DNA from: Amycolatopsis sp. MtRt-6
Lineage (GTDB): Bacteria; Actinomycetota; Actinomycetes; Mycobacteriales; Pseudonocardiaceae
Length of the DNA stretch: 53,082 nucleotides
Assembly (NCBI RefSeq): GCF_017308975.1
Contig: NZ_JADWPD010000009.1
Span: forward strand, 1-53,082
Direction: 5' to 3'
This document shows positions 8,865 through 16,845 of the stretch, piece by piece. The notes beneath the pieces are model-generated. The model was not told the origin of the DNA. It searched no databases and saw nothing but the letters and a program-made list of their open reading frames with translations. The position numbers were made by a program, and so were the translations under genes. Each line of letters starts with the position of its first letter. Position 1 is the stretch's first letter.

Positions 8865-10850
8865 ATGAACTTGCGGCGTTTGCTCACCGTCCTTTGTGTA
8901 CCGATTGTCGCGACCGGCGTGGCGGCGGCGCCCGCGGAAGCGGCCACCGCCGTCACGGTCAAGCCGGACCCGACCTACCGGCAGCAGCCGTTCGACGGCT
9001 GGGGTGCCAGCCTGGCCTGGATGGCCGAGGCGACCGGCGGCTACCCCGACGCCATCCGGAACAAGCTGGCGGACCTGGTCTTCGGCCCGGACGGGCTGAA
9101 CCTGAACATCGCCCGGTTCAACGTCGGCGGCGGCAACGCCCCCGACGTCCCGCCGTACCTGCGTGCGGGTGCCGCGGTGCCGGGCTGGTGGAAGGCACCG
9201 GCCGGCACCACCCGAAACGACAAGGACTGGTGGACCCCCGGCGACCCGGCCGAGTTCGACCCGAAGGCCGACCCCAACCAGCGCTGGTGGGTCGACAAGA
9301 TCAAGAACCGCGTCACGAAGTGGGAGGCGTTCAGCAACTCGCCGCCGTACTTCCAGACCGTGTCCGGCTACGTCTCGGGTGGTTTCAACGCCACCGACGA
9401 GCAGCTGCGCTCCGACAAGATCGGCGACTTCACCGCCTACATGACGCAGGTCGTGCGCACCCTCGAAAAGGCGCACGGCATCAGGTTCGCGTCGGTGAAC
9501 CCGCTGAACGAGCCCAACACGAACTACTGGAAGACCACGCTCGGCGCCGACGGCAACCCGACCGGCGGGCGGCAGGAAGGCGCGCACATCGGGCCGTCGG
9601 TCCAGTCGCAGCTGATCCCGGCGATGGCCGCGGCCCTGAAGTCGGCCGGGTCGCGGGCGATCGTCTCCGCGCCCGACGAGACCAACCCGGACATCTTCGC
9701 CGCGGACTGGAACGGCTGGTCGGCCGACGCCCGCGCGGCGGCGGGCCGGCTCAACGTGCACACCTACGGCACCGGCAACCGGCCGGTCCCGCGTGACCTG
9801 GCCAAGGGCGCGGACAAGCCGTTGTGGATGAGCGAGGTCGGCGGCAGCTGGCTCGACCGGCAGGACTTCACGAACATGGACCCCGGCCTCGGCATGGCCA
9901 AGCAGATCACCGACGACCTGCGGCTGCTGGAACCGAGCGCGTGGGTCAGCTGGCAGCCGATCGAGGACTACAACAACATGAAGCCGGGCGGCGAGTCCGC
10001 GGCCGGGATGAACTGGGGCGAGATCCAGGTCCCGTTCGACTGCCCGAAGAACGCCACCCTGCAGACGTGCCAGATCAAGACGAACACGAAGTTCAACACG
10101 ATGCGCAACTTCACCCACTACATCAAGCCGGGTGACCGGCTGATCGGGGTGAACGACACCGCGTCGACGGTCGCGATGCGCGGCGAGGACCTGTCGGCGG
10201 TCGTGCACACCAACGCGGGCACCGACGACCAGGACGTCACGCTGGACCTGTCGGGCTTCCGGACCGTGCGCCCGGGCGCGTCGGTGACGCCGGTCGTCAC
10301 CGACGTCAACGGGGCACTGCAGCGCGGCAAGCCGGTGCGCGTCGCGGCGGGCAAGGCGACGCTGCGGGTGCCGGCGCGCTCGGTCACGACGTTCCTCGTC
10401 AACGGCGTCTCGTCGACGGCGGCCGGCACGGGCATCGGCTCGGGCAAGCCGTTCACCTTCACCGGCGTCCAGAGCGGCAAGTCGCTGTCGGCGGAGAACG
10501 GCACGCTGGTGCAGCGCACGACGGACGCTTCGGCGCCCGCGCAGCGCTGGACACTCACCGACCGCACGGGCCGCTACGGCAACCGCGACCGGTTCACCAT
10601 CACCAACGCGGGTACGGGCCAGGTGCTGAGCACGGCCGGTGGCGCGGTGACGCTGGCGGCGCCGGGCACGTGCGACCTCGCGGCGCAGTGGACGCTGTCC
10701 ACCACCGGCGACGGCACCTGGACGTTCGTCAACGCGGCGAGCGGCCAGCTGCTCGACGTGACCGGCGAGTCCCGCGAGGACGGCGCCCGGATCGGCCTGT
10801 ACAAGCCGACCAACGGGGCGAACCAGCGCTGGCAGGCCATCGCCGGCTGA
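8865..10850 (+). CDS. secreted GH30-type endo-beta-1,6-galactanase with ricin-type lectin module
   Basis: The 661-residue protein starts with a signal peptide (residues 1-27, cleavage near AEA-AT). The catalytic part opens with FDGWGASLAW (43-52), typical of GH30 enzymes, and shows the acid/base Glu216 in VNPLNEPN and the nucleophile Glu324 in WMSEVGG. After a beta-sandwich comes a C-terminal ricin-type/CBM13-like module (about residues 530-661) ending QRWQAIAG. The context suggests that it cuts the beta-1,6-galactan side chains of arabinogalactan outside the cell. Endo-galactanase is preferred over other GH30 activities by resemblance to actinomycete GH30_5 enzymes. It lies 35 bases after GH35, and a strong terminator follows. 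Confidence 0.88.
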   Translation: MNLRRLLTVLCVPIVATGVAAAPAEAATAVTVKPDPTYRQQPFDGWGASLAWMAEATGGYPDAIRNKLADLVFGPDGLNLNIARFNVGGGNAPDVPPYLRAGAAVPGWWKAPAGTTRNDKDWWTPGDPAEFDPKADPNQRWWVDKIKNRVTKWEAFSNSPPYFQTVSGYVSGGFNATDEQLRSDKIGDFTAYMTQVVRTLEKAHGIRFASVNPLNEPNTNYWKTTLGADGNPTGGRQEGAHIGPSVQSQLIPAMAAALKSAGSRAIVSAPDETNPDIFAADWNGWSADARAAAGRLNVHTYGTGNRPVPRDLAKGADKPLWMSEVGGSWLDRQDFTNMDPGLGMAKQITDDLRLLEPSAWVSWQPIEDYNNMKPGGESAAGMNWGEIQVPFDCPKNATLQTCQIKTNTKFNTMRNFTHYIKPGDRLIGVNDTASTVAMRGEDLSAVVHTNAGTDDQDVTLDLSGFRTVRPGASVTPVVTDVNGALQRGKPVRVAAGKATLRVPARSVTTFLVNGVSSTAAGTGIGSGKPFTFTGVQSGKSLSAENGTLVQRTTDASAPAQRWTLTDRTGRYGNRDRFTITNAGTGQVLSTAGGAVTLAAPGTCDLAAQWTLSTTGDGTWTFVNAASGQLLDVTGESREDGARIGLYKPTNGANQRWQAIAG

Positions 10851-10864
10851 CCGGGGAACCCGCT

Positions 10865-10903
10865 GAAGGCCACCACCAGTTCGCTGGTGGTGGCCTTCTT
10901 TTT
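10865..10903 (+). terminator. UUCG-capped intrinsic terminator of the arabinogalactan operon
   Basis: A perfect 15-base-pair stem (10865-10879 with 10884-10898) carries a TTCG tetraloop and is followed by TTTTT at 10899-10903. It lies directly after the galactanase stop codon and overlaps the last codons of the converging DUF3140 gene. Confidence 0.93.
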
Positions 10904-11237
10904 ATGCGGGTTTGAGCGGGTCGTGACCGATCGACATCAGGCGGTGGCGCCAGTGGGCCTCGCCCGCGGTCGGTTCCAGGTCGTCGCGGCGCTCCGAGAG
11001 CACCCGGTCGACCACCTTCCGCATCACGCCGGCGTCGTGGGCGTCCACGTCGGACTTGCGCTTGCGCAGGATGGCCAGCACCTCGTTGCCGGTCGGCGGG
11101 CCTGCTTCGCCGGGGAGCGGCTCGGTCTCCGGGCCCGCGTCGCGGGTGCGCAGCCAGTCCTCCAGCTCGCGCGAGGTCATGTTCACCACCCGGTGGAACT
11201 CCGTCCACAGCTCGTCGTCAACAGCCGGATTGTCCAT
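10902..11237 (-). CDS. DUF3140 family protein
   Basis: The 111-residue acidic/basic soluble protein begins MDNPAVDDELWTEFHRVVNM and has a conserved middle with RKRKSDVDAHDAGVMRKVV, which fits the actinobacterial DUF3140 family of unknown function. The ATG at 11237 starts it. It is a single gene whose end converges with the arabinogalactan operon terminator. Confidence 0.75.
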   Translation of the reverse strand: MDNPAVDDELWTEFHRVVNMTSRELEDWLRTRDAGPETEPLPGEAGPPTGNEVLAILRKRKSDVDAHDAGVMRKVVDRVLSERRDDLEPTAGEAHWRHRLMSIGHDPLKPA

Positions 11238-11313
11238 CTTCGTCGGCTACCCGGCGCGGCCTACGTCAAACCGGGCTCCCGCGGCCGGTAGAATTCGCCC
11301 GGACCCGTTGAAA

Positions 11314-11346
11314 CGCCAGCGGTGGTCTCTGTTGACACTGCTGGCG
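11314..11346. promoter_or_regulatory. inverted repeat upstream of the GAF-ANTAR gene
   Basis: CGCCAGCGGTG (11314-11324) and CACTGCTGGCG (11336-11346) form an 11-base inverted repeat with one mismatch and an 11-base spacer. A TTGACA hexamer (11332-11337) lies inside it. It could be an operator or the stem of a leader hairpin for the downstream gene. No protein partner can be assigned. Confidence 0.45.
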
Positions 11347-11391
11347 AGCTCATCCCCGTGCTCGCCGCTTGACGCATGGGAGGGGTGGGCC

Positions 11392-12138
11392 TTGCCGACC
11401 ACTGGCGACGGCATGGCGGAGCGGGTCGACGAGCTGAACGCCGTCCTGGCCGATCTCGTCGGGGTCCTCGAATCGATGTCCGACACGCCCGGCCTGCTCG
11501 ACGCGGTCTGCGGCGAGGCGGTCCGGGTGGTCCCGGACGCGGACCTGGCCAGCATCATGGTCGTCCGCGACGGCGTGACGCAGACCGCGGCCTTCACCGA
11601 CGAGCGCGCCCGGCGCATCGACGACGTCCAATACGCGGCGGGCGACGGTCCGGGCCTGCTCGCGGCGCTGACGGGCGAGGTGGTCCGGGTGGCGGTCGCG
11701 GAGACGGGCGGCCAGTGGCCCGAATTCGTGGCGGCGGCCAAGGAACTCGGTGTGGGCAGCTACCTGGCGGTCCCGCTGCGGGTGGACGACACGCTGGTCG
11801 GCGCGATCACGCTGTTCGGTTTCGAGACCCACGGCTACCACGAGTTCGACACGAAGGTGCTGCGGCTGTTCACGTTGTGCGTGGAGACGGTGCTGCGGCT
11901 GACCCGCCGCTACCGCGAGGCGCGGCGGCTGGCGGACGAGCTGCGCAACGCGATGGAGACGCGCGCGGTGATCGAGCAGGCCAAGGGCATGCTGATGCTG
12001 ATCCACCGCGTCACCGAGGACGCGGCGATGCACCGGCTGATCGTGGAGTCCCAGCACACGAACATCAAGCTGCGGGACGTGGCGGCCCGGTTCACGAAGC
12101 GGATGAGCTCGGCGGACGGCGGCCCGGCCCGGCGCTGA
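11392..12138 (+). CDS. GAF and ANTAR domain RNA-binding antiterminator-type regulator
   Basis: The protein (248 residues from TTG 11392) has a GAF sensor domain (about 20-165) and a C-terminal ANTAR domain (about 175-235) with the helical AVIEQAKGMLM motif. ANTAR proteins bind paired RNA hairpins and prevent premature termination; the GAF part probably senses a small ligand. I placed the start at a TTG preceded by GGGAGGGG (11378-11385); the ATG at 11413 is the alternative and shortens it by seven residues. Its final 47 bases overlap the 3' end of the converging isomerase-like gene. Confidence 0.85.
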   Translation: MPTTGDGMAERVDELNAVLADLVGVLESMSDTPGLLDAVCGEAVRVVPDADLASIMVVRDGVTQTAAFTDERARRIDDVQYAAGDGPGLLAALTGEVVRVAVAETGGQWPEFVAAAKELGVGSYLAVPLRVDDTLVGAITLFGFETHGYHEFDTKVLRLFTLCVETVLRLTRRYREARRLADELRNAMETRAVIEQAKGMLMLIHRVTEDAAMHRLIVESQHTNIKLRDVAARFTKRMSSADGGPARR

Positions 12139-12832
12139 ACAGCGTCCCCAGGCCGTCCTGCGCCGGCGTCGCCCCGACGGCGTCCCAGACGGTGACCGCG
12201 GTCGCCGTGAGCACGGGCTTCCCGAGCCGCTCTTCCAGCTCGGCGAGCAGGGGTGTGGTGTGCAGGGCGGTCTCGGGGACGAGCACGGCGTCGGCGTCCT
12301 CGTGGCCGGCCGCCACGGCGAGCTCGGTGATCCGCTGCCCGTCCCAGGCGGCGAGCGCGCGATCGGAACCCGCGTCGGCCGAGACGGCGTGCACCGTCGT
12401 CACCCCCGCCTCGGCGAGGAAACCGGCGAAGGCGGCGGTCAGGTCCGGGTGGTAGACGGACGCGAGCGCCACGCGGCCGGCGTCCAGCCGCTCGAGGGCG
12501 GCGAGGTAGGCCAGTGACGTGCTGCTCGCCGGGACGCCGAGGTGGCCGGTGAGCGCTCGCGCCTGGTCGCGGGCGCCGTCGAGGCCGTGGGTGAAACTGC
12601 AGCTGGAGCACGCCCAGCTGACGACGTCCGGCGTGGCCGGCAGCCGGTCGGCGGCCGCGGTGAGACGCGCGGGCGTCCCGAGCGCCCGCGCGGCGGCGGT
12701 CTGGCCGGTCGCGTCGGGATCCCCTTCGACGTAGGCGAAGTCGAGGTCCGGAGCGGGGTCGAGCCGGCGGCAGAGGGCGGCGAAGTCGTCTTCGCCGCGG
12801 TCTCGGGTCGGGTACAGCAGGCCGATGCGCAT
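12092..12832 (-). CDS. Asp/Glu racemase superfamily protein (maleate isomerase/arylmalonate decarboxylase-like)
   Basis: The 246-residue cytosolic protein has the two-lobed racemase fold pattern. The first half carries WACSSCSF (Cys75 and Cys78), where this superfamily has its first catalytic cysteine. At the expected second site, VLVPETALHT (around residue 185), no cysteine is present, so a classic two-cysteine racemase/isomerase mechanism is unlikely. The start ATG follows the RpiR regulator stop by eight bases on the same strand, so the two are co-transcribed. It probably isomerises, or decarboxylates, a dicarboxylate-like intermediate in the pathway of the divergent operon; the substrate is unknown. 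Confidence 0.75.
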   Translation of the reverse strand: MRIGLLYPTRDRGEDDFAALCRRLDPAPDLDFAYVEGDPDATGQTAAARALGTPARLTAAADRLPATPDVVSWACSSCSFTHGLDGARDQARALTGHLGVPASSTSLAYLAALERLDAGRVALASVYHPDLTAAFAGFLAEAGVTTVHAVSADAGSDRALAAWDGQRITELAVAAGHEDADAVLVPETALHTTPLLAELEERLGKPVLTATAVTVWDAVGATPAQDGLGTLFSAGPGRRPPSSSAS

Positions 12833-12840
12833 GCCTCCGG

Positions 12841-13710
12841 TTACCCCGACGGGCGCCGGTGCAACAGGTCGAAGCGGGACCACATCGCTTCGGCCGCCTC
12901 GATCGACTCGCTCGTGCGGGCCGGGTCGACCGCCGCCAGCTGGGCCACGATGGCCTGGGCCAGTGCCATGCCCGCGGTCAGCGACGGGAAGAACGTCACG
13001 CCCTCCGCCGGCACCATCAGCACGTGCTCCGCCGCGCTCGCGAGGGCCGGGCTGGCCGCGTCCGTGATCGCGAAGACCCGGGCGCCGCGGTCGCGGGCCT
13101 CGTTCGCCGCCAGGACCGTGCTCTCGTACAGGCGCCAGAAACTGATCGCCACCAGGACGTCGCCGGCCGTCAGCTTGGCCGTCTGGTTGGCCAGCTCCGC
13201 GTCGCCCGCCGTCACCGCGTGGACGTCGTAGCCCGCCAGGCGCGCGTTGTGCGCCATCGCGATGCCGACCGCCGCGTAGCTGCCGTCGGCGATCACCAGC
13301 GTGCGGCGGGCCGCCGCGATCGCCCGCGCCACCGTGCGCAGCACCTCCTCGTCGAACCGCCGGTTCAGCAACGCGAGGCTGTCGAGGTCGCGGCGCAGGG
13401 ACGCCGACCCCGGGGAGCCGACGTCGCGGTGCTCCTCGGCGACCTGCGGGGCGCTCAGCGACGACAGGTACCGCGCCCGCAGCTCCTGCTGCAACGCCGG
13501 CCAGCCCGCGAAGCCGAGCGCCTGTGCCGTGCGTGTCACCGTCGCGACGTTGACGCCGGCCAGCTGCGCCAGCTCGGCCGTCGATCCGAAGGACGCCCGC
13601 CGCGGCTGGGAGACCAGCACCTCCAGCACCGCGGCCGACTTCGGCCGCAGGCCCCGTTCGGGCAGCCGGTCGCGCAGCCACGCCTCGAAACCGTCGTCGG
13701 TCTCCGCCAC
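12841..13710 (-). CDS. RpiR-family (HTH-SIS) transcriptional regulator
   Basis: The 289-residue protein has an N-terminal RpiR-type helix-turn-helix (STAELAQLAGVNVATVTRTA, about residues 43-62) and a C-terminal SIS domain (about 110-260) of the kind that binds phosphosugars or similar metabolites. I use the GTG at 13710 because GGGGAGG lies six bases upstream; a longer frame to 13749 runs into the divergent promoter. It is divergent from the MFS-GAF-amidohydrolase operon and probably controls it together with its own operon. Confidence 0.88.
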   Translation of the reverse strand: MAETDDGFEAWLRDRLPERGLRPKSAAVLEVLVSQPRRASFGSTAELAQLAGVNVATVTRTAQALGFAGWPALQQELRARYLSSLSAPQVAEEHRDVGSPGSASLRRDLDSLALLNRRFDEEVLRTVARAIAAARRTLVIADGSYAAVGIAMAHNARLAGYDVHAVTAGDAELANQTAKLTAGDVLVAISFWRLYESTVLAANEARDRGARVFAITDAASPALASAAEHVLMVPAEGVTFFPSLTAGMALAQAIVAQLAAVDPARTSESIEAAEAMWSRFDLLHRRPSG

Positions 13711-13748
13711 TCGGCGCCTCCCCTCGGGTCGGGGTGAACCGTAACGCA

Positions 13749-13790
13749 CTGCAAAGAACGTTGCAGATTTGTCGAAATGCAGTCTATGTT
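13749..13790 (+). promoter_or_regulatory. candidate promoter with an operator palindrome over the -35 element
   Basis: A -35-like TTGCAG (13761-13766) and a -10-like TATGTT (13785-13790) are separated by 18 bases and point at the MFS gene. CTGCAA (13749-13754) and TTGCAG (13761-13766) form a perfect inverted repeat with a six-base spacer covering the -35. A further half-site, TGCAG, is at 13778-13782. The divergent RpiR protein is the natural candidate to bind here; that is an inference. Confidence 0.6.
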
Positions 13791-13820
13791 GTCGGCACTC
13801 CTCGACGGAAGGCGTTCCCC

Positions 13821-15212
13821 ATGACGCTGCTGGCTCGACTGGACCGGCTCCCGCTGAGCCGTCCCCACTACAAGCTGCTGCTCATCGGCGGCCTCGGCTA
13901 CACCTTCGACGGCATGGACTCGGCGGTCGTCGCCTTCCTCCTGCCCAGCGCGAAGGCGGTATGGCAGCTCGGCAACGGCCAGCTCGGCCTGATCGGCTCC
14001 GCGACGCCGTTCGGCTTCCTCTTCGGCGCGATCGCGGCCGGCCTGCTCGGCGACCGCATCGGCCGCAAGAAGGTCATGATGTACGCGCTGGCGTGCTACG
14101 CGGTGTTCTCGGTCGTCGCGTCCTTCGCGCCGAACTACGAAGTCTTCCTCGGCGCCCGCGTGCTGGCCGGGGCGGGCGCCGGTGCGGAAAGCGCGATCAT
14201 CGCGCCGTTCCTGTCCGAGTTCGTCCCGGCCAAGCGGCGCGGCTGGTTCGTCGGCGCGCTCGCCGGGTTCTTCTCCTTCGGCTTCGTCGCGGCCGCGCTG
14301 ATCGGGCGGTTCGTCGTGCCGTCGTTCGACGAGGGCTGGCGGGTCGCGCAGCTGATCACCGCGCTGCCGATCGTCATGCTGCTGTGGTGGCGCCGGTCCC
14401 TGCCCGAATCGCCGCGCTTCCTGCTCGCCCACGGCCGCGCCGCCGAGGCCGAGGCCGTCGTCGCGAAGATCGAGCGAGACGTCGAGAAGGCCACCGGCAC
14501 GGCTCTCCCGCCGGTGCCGCCGTCCGACGCCCGGCCCGCGACCGAGACGCCGAAGGTGAACCTCCTCAGCGCGCTGAAGTTCCTGTGGAGCCCCGCGATG
14601 CGCCGCCGGACGGCGGTGATCTGGACCGTCTGGTTCGTGATCACGTTCTCCTACTACGGCTTCTTCTCGTGGATCCCGACGCTGCTCGTGGAACGCGGCA
14701 TCACGGTGACGAAGAGCTTCGAGTTCTCGATCATCATCTACCTGGCCCAGGTGCCCGGGTACTTCTCGGCCGCGTGGCTGTCCGAACGGCTCGACCGCAA
14801 GCACACGATCGCGCTGTACCTGGCCGGCTCGGCGGTGAGCGCGTTCTGGCTGAGCCAGACGAGCGCGCCGTGGTCGATCACGCTGGCCGGCGCGGTGCTG
14901 TCGTTCTTCCTCAACGGCACCTACGCCGGGGTGTACTCGTACACGCCCGAGGTGTTCCCGACGTGGATCCGCGCCAGCGGCACCGGCCTGTCGAGCGCGT
15001 TCGGCCGCGTCGGCAGCATCCTCGCGCCGACGATCATCGGCCTGTCCGCGGCGAGCCTCGGCTTCGCCGGCGTCTTCGGCCTGACGACGGCGGTGCTGGC
15101 GGCCGGGGTGCTCTGCGTGCTGGTCTTCGGCCTGTCGACCGCGGGCCGCTCGCTGGAGGAACTGACCGAACACGGCGCCCCGGTGGCGGCCGCGAAGGAG
15201 ATGACGAAGTGA
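13821..15212 (+). CDS. MFS metabolite:H+ symporter
   Basis: The 463-residue carrier has twelve hydrophobic segments and MFS signatures: GYTFDGMDS in helix 1, GDRIGRKK in the loop between helices 2 and 3, and the LPESPRFLLAHGR motif after helix 6 that is typical of the sugar/metabolite:H+ symporter branch (organic acids, aromatic acids, nicotinate). It is first in an operon with a GAF protein and an amidohydrolase and ends in a GTGA overlap, so it probably imports the amidohydrolase substrate. The start ATG at 13821 is chosen because the longer frame reads through the promoter. Confidence 0.9.
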   Translation: MTLLARLDRLPLSRPHYKLLLIGGLGYTFDGMDSAVVAFLLPSAKAVWQLGNGQLGLIGSATPFGFLFGAIAAGLLGDRIGRKKVMMYALACYAVFSVVASFAPNYEVFLGARVLAGAGAGAESAIIAPFLSEFVPAKRRGWFVGALAGFFSFGFVAAALIGRFVVPSFDEGWRVAQLITALPIVMLLWWRRSLPESPRFLLAHGRAAEAEAVVAKIERDVEKATGTALPPVPPSDARPATETPKVNLLSALKFLWSPAMRRRTAVIWTVWFVITFSYYGFFSWIPTLLVERGITVTKSFEFSIIIYLAQVPGYFSAAWLSERLDRKHTIALYLAGSAVSAFWLSQTSAPWSITLAGAVLSFFLNGTYAGVYSYTPEVFPTWIRASGTGLSSAFGRVGSILAPTIIGLSAASLGFAGVFGLTTAVLAAGVLCVLVFGLSTAGRSLEELTEHGAPVAAAKEMTK

Positions 15213-15634
15213 GCTTGTCCACTGTGGAGGAACGGGTGCGCGCCGAGCTGGGCGTGCGGCTGTTCACCGTCCTCGCCTGGCTCCCGGAACGCCGGGCGCT
15301 GCGACGCGTGCACAGCAGCCACCCGGCGGAGTACCCGGTCGGCGGGGAGAAGACCGTCGAGGTCGCGGCGGGCTGGCTGGACCGGTGCATCACCGCGCGG
15401 AAGCCGTACTTCGGGCCGGACCGCGCGGCGGTGCGGGAGATCTTCACCGACCACGAGCTGATCGAATCCCTCGGCTGCGGCGCGATCATCAACGTGCCCG
15501 TGGTCGCGGACGGCCGGACGCTCGGGGTGCTCAACATCCTCGACGCGGAGGGCGCGTACGACGATTCTTCCGTTCGGGTGGCCGAGTCCCTCGCGCCGCT
15601 CGCCGTGGCCGCGCTTGCGGAGGAGGCACGATGA
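15209..15634 (+). CDS. stand-alone GAF domain protein
   Basis: The 141-residue protein is a single GAF domain: it begins LSTVEERVRAELG and contains the core CGAIINVPVV and LGVLNILD strands. No output domain is attached. Its GTG start overlaps the transporter stop and its stop overlaps the amidohydrolase start (ATGA), so the three are made together. GAF folds bind small molecules; here it may sense or bind the imported compound, or act as an enzyme subunit. The role is unknown. Confidence 0.8.
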   Translation: MSLSTVEERVRAELGVRLFTVLAWLPERRALRRVHSSHPAEYPVGGEKTVEVAAGWLDRCITARKPYFGPDRAAVREIFTDHELIESLGCGAIINVPVVADGRTLGVLNILDAEGAYDDSSVRVAESLAPLAVAALAEEAR

Positions 15635-16845
15635 CCGGCTCACTGCTCCTGCGCAACGCCCGCCTGCTCGACCCGCTCTCCGGCGACTACACCGAGGGCG
15701 ACCTCCGGTGCGCCGACGGCCGGATCGCCGAGGTGGGGCCCCGCCTGGCCGCGGCCGACGTGCCCGCCCTCGACCTGCGGGGCGCCGTCGTGCTGCCCGG
15801 GCTGGTCGACGCGCACGTGCACGTCACGGCGTCGACCGCGGACCTGGGCTCGCTGCCGTCGGCGTCACCGTCCTATGTGGCCGCGCACGCCGCCCGGACG
15901 ATGAGCCGGATGCTCGACCGCGGGTTCACCACGGTCCGCGACGCCTCGGGCGCCGACTACGGCCTCGCCGACGCCCAGGCGGAAGGCCTGTTCCGCGGTC
16001 CGCGGCTGCTGTTCTGCGGGCGCGCGCTGAGCCAGACCGGCGGCCACGGCGACAGCCGCACCCGCGGCACGCAGGTCAAAGACGACCACCCGTGCTGCGC
16101 GGGCCTGGGCCGGGTGGCCGACGGCGAGGACGCCGTCCGCGCGGCGGCCCGCGACGAGCTGCGCAAGGGCGCCCACCACATCAAGGTGATGGCCTCCGGC
16201 GGCGTCGCGTCCCCGACCGACCGCATCGACTCGACGCAGTATTCGGCCGGGGAGCTGCGCGCGATCGTCGAGGAAGCCGAGGCGGCCAACCGGTACGTCG
16301 CCGCGCACGCGTACACGGCCCGCGCCGTGAACCGCGCGCTGGAGCTGGGCGTCCGGTCGATCGAGCACGGCAACCTCATCGACGACCGCAGCGTTTCACT
16401 GTTCCGCGAGCACAACGCGTTCCTCGTGCCCACTTTGGTGACGTACTGGGCCCTGAAGGAGGAAGGCCGCGAGCACGGGCTCCCGGAAGCGAGCTGGCGC
16501 AAGGTGGACGAGGTCCTGGAAGCGGGCCTGGCGGCCCTGGACCGAGCCGCCCGCGGCGGCGTCCGCCTGGTCTACGGCACGGACCTCCTCGGCGGCATGC
16601 ACCGCCACCAGAACCACGAGTTCCGCCTGCGCGCCGAGGTCCAGTCACCGGTGGAGATCCTCCGTTCGGCAACGTCGACGGCGGCGGAGCTGCTGAACCT
16701 CACCGGCGAGATCGGCACCCTCGCCGTGGGCGCGCACGCGGACCTGCTGGTGGTGAACGGAGACCCGCTGGCGGACATCGGAGTGCTGGCGGAGCCGAAG
16801 CACTTCCGGCACATCATCCAGGGCGGCGAGGTGGTGTCCGGCTGA
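15631..16845 (+). CDS. metal-dependent amidohydrolase (imidazolonepropionase/prolidase-like)
   Basis: The 404-residue enzyme shows the amidohydrolase metal centre: His62 and His64 in DAHVHV, a candidate carboxylated Lys185 in HHIKVMASG, His226 in AAHAY, His246 in SIEHGN and Asp318 in YGTDLL. This arrangement fits the branch containing Xaa-Pro/Xaa-Arg dipeptidases and cyclic-amide hydrolases with a binuclear site. It is cytosolic and coupled to the GAF gene. It should hydrolyse an amide, cyclic imide or peptide bond in the imported compound; the substrate is not readable from sequence. Confidence 0.88.
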   Translation: MTGSLLLRNARLLDPLSGDYTEGDLRCADGRIAEVGPRLAAADVPALDLRGAVVLPGLVDAHVHVTASTADLGSLPSASPSYVAAHAARTMSRMLDRGFTTVRDASGADYGLADAQAEGLFRGPRLLFCGRALSQTGGHGDSRTRGTQVKDDHPCCAGLGRVADGEDAVRAAARDELRKGAHHIKVMASGGVASPTDRIDSTQYSAGELRAIVEEAEAANRYVAAHAYTARAVNRALELGVRSIEHGNLIDDRSVSLFREHNAFLVPTLVTYWALKEEGREHGLPEASWRKVDEVLEAGLAALDRAARGGVRLVYGTDLLGGMHRHQNHEFRLRAEVQSPVEILRSATSTAAELLNLTGEIGTLAVGAHADLLVVNGDPLADIGVLAEPKHFRHIIQGGEVVSG

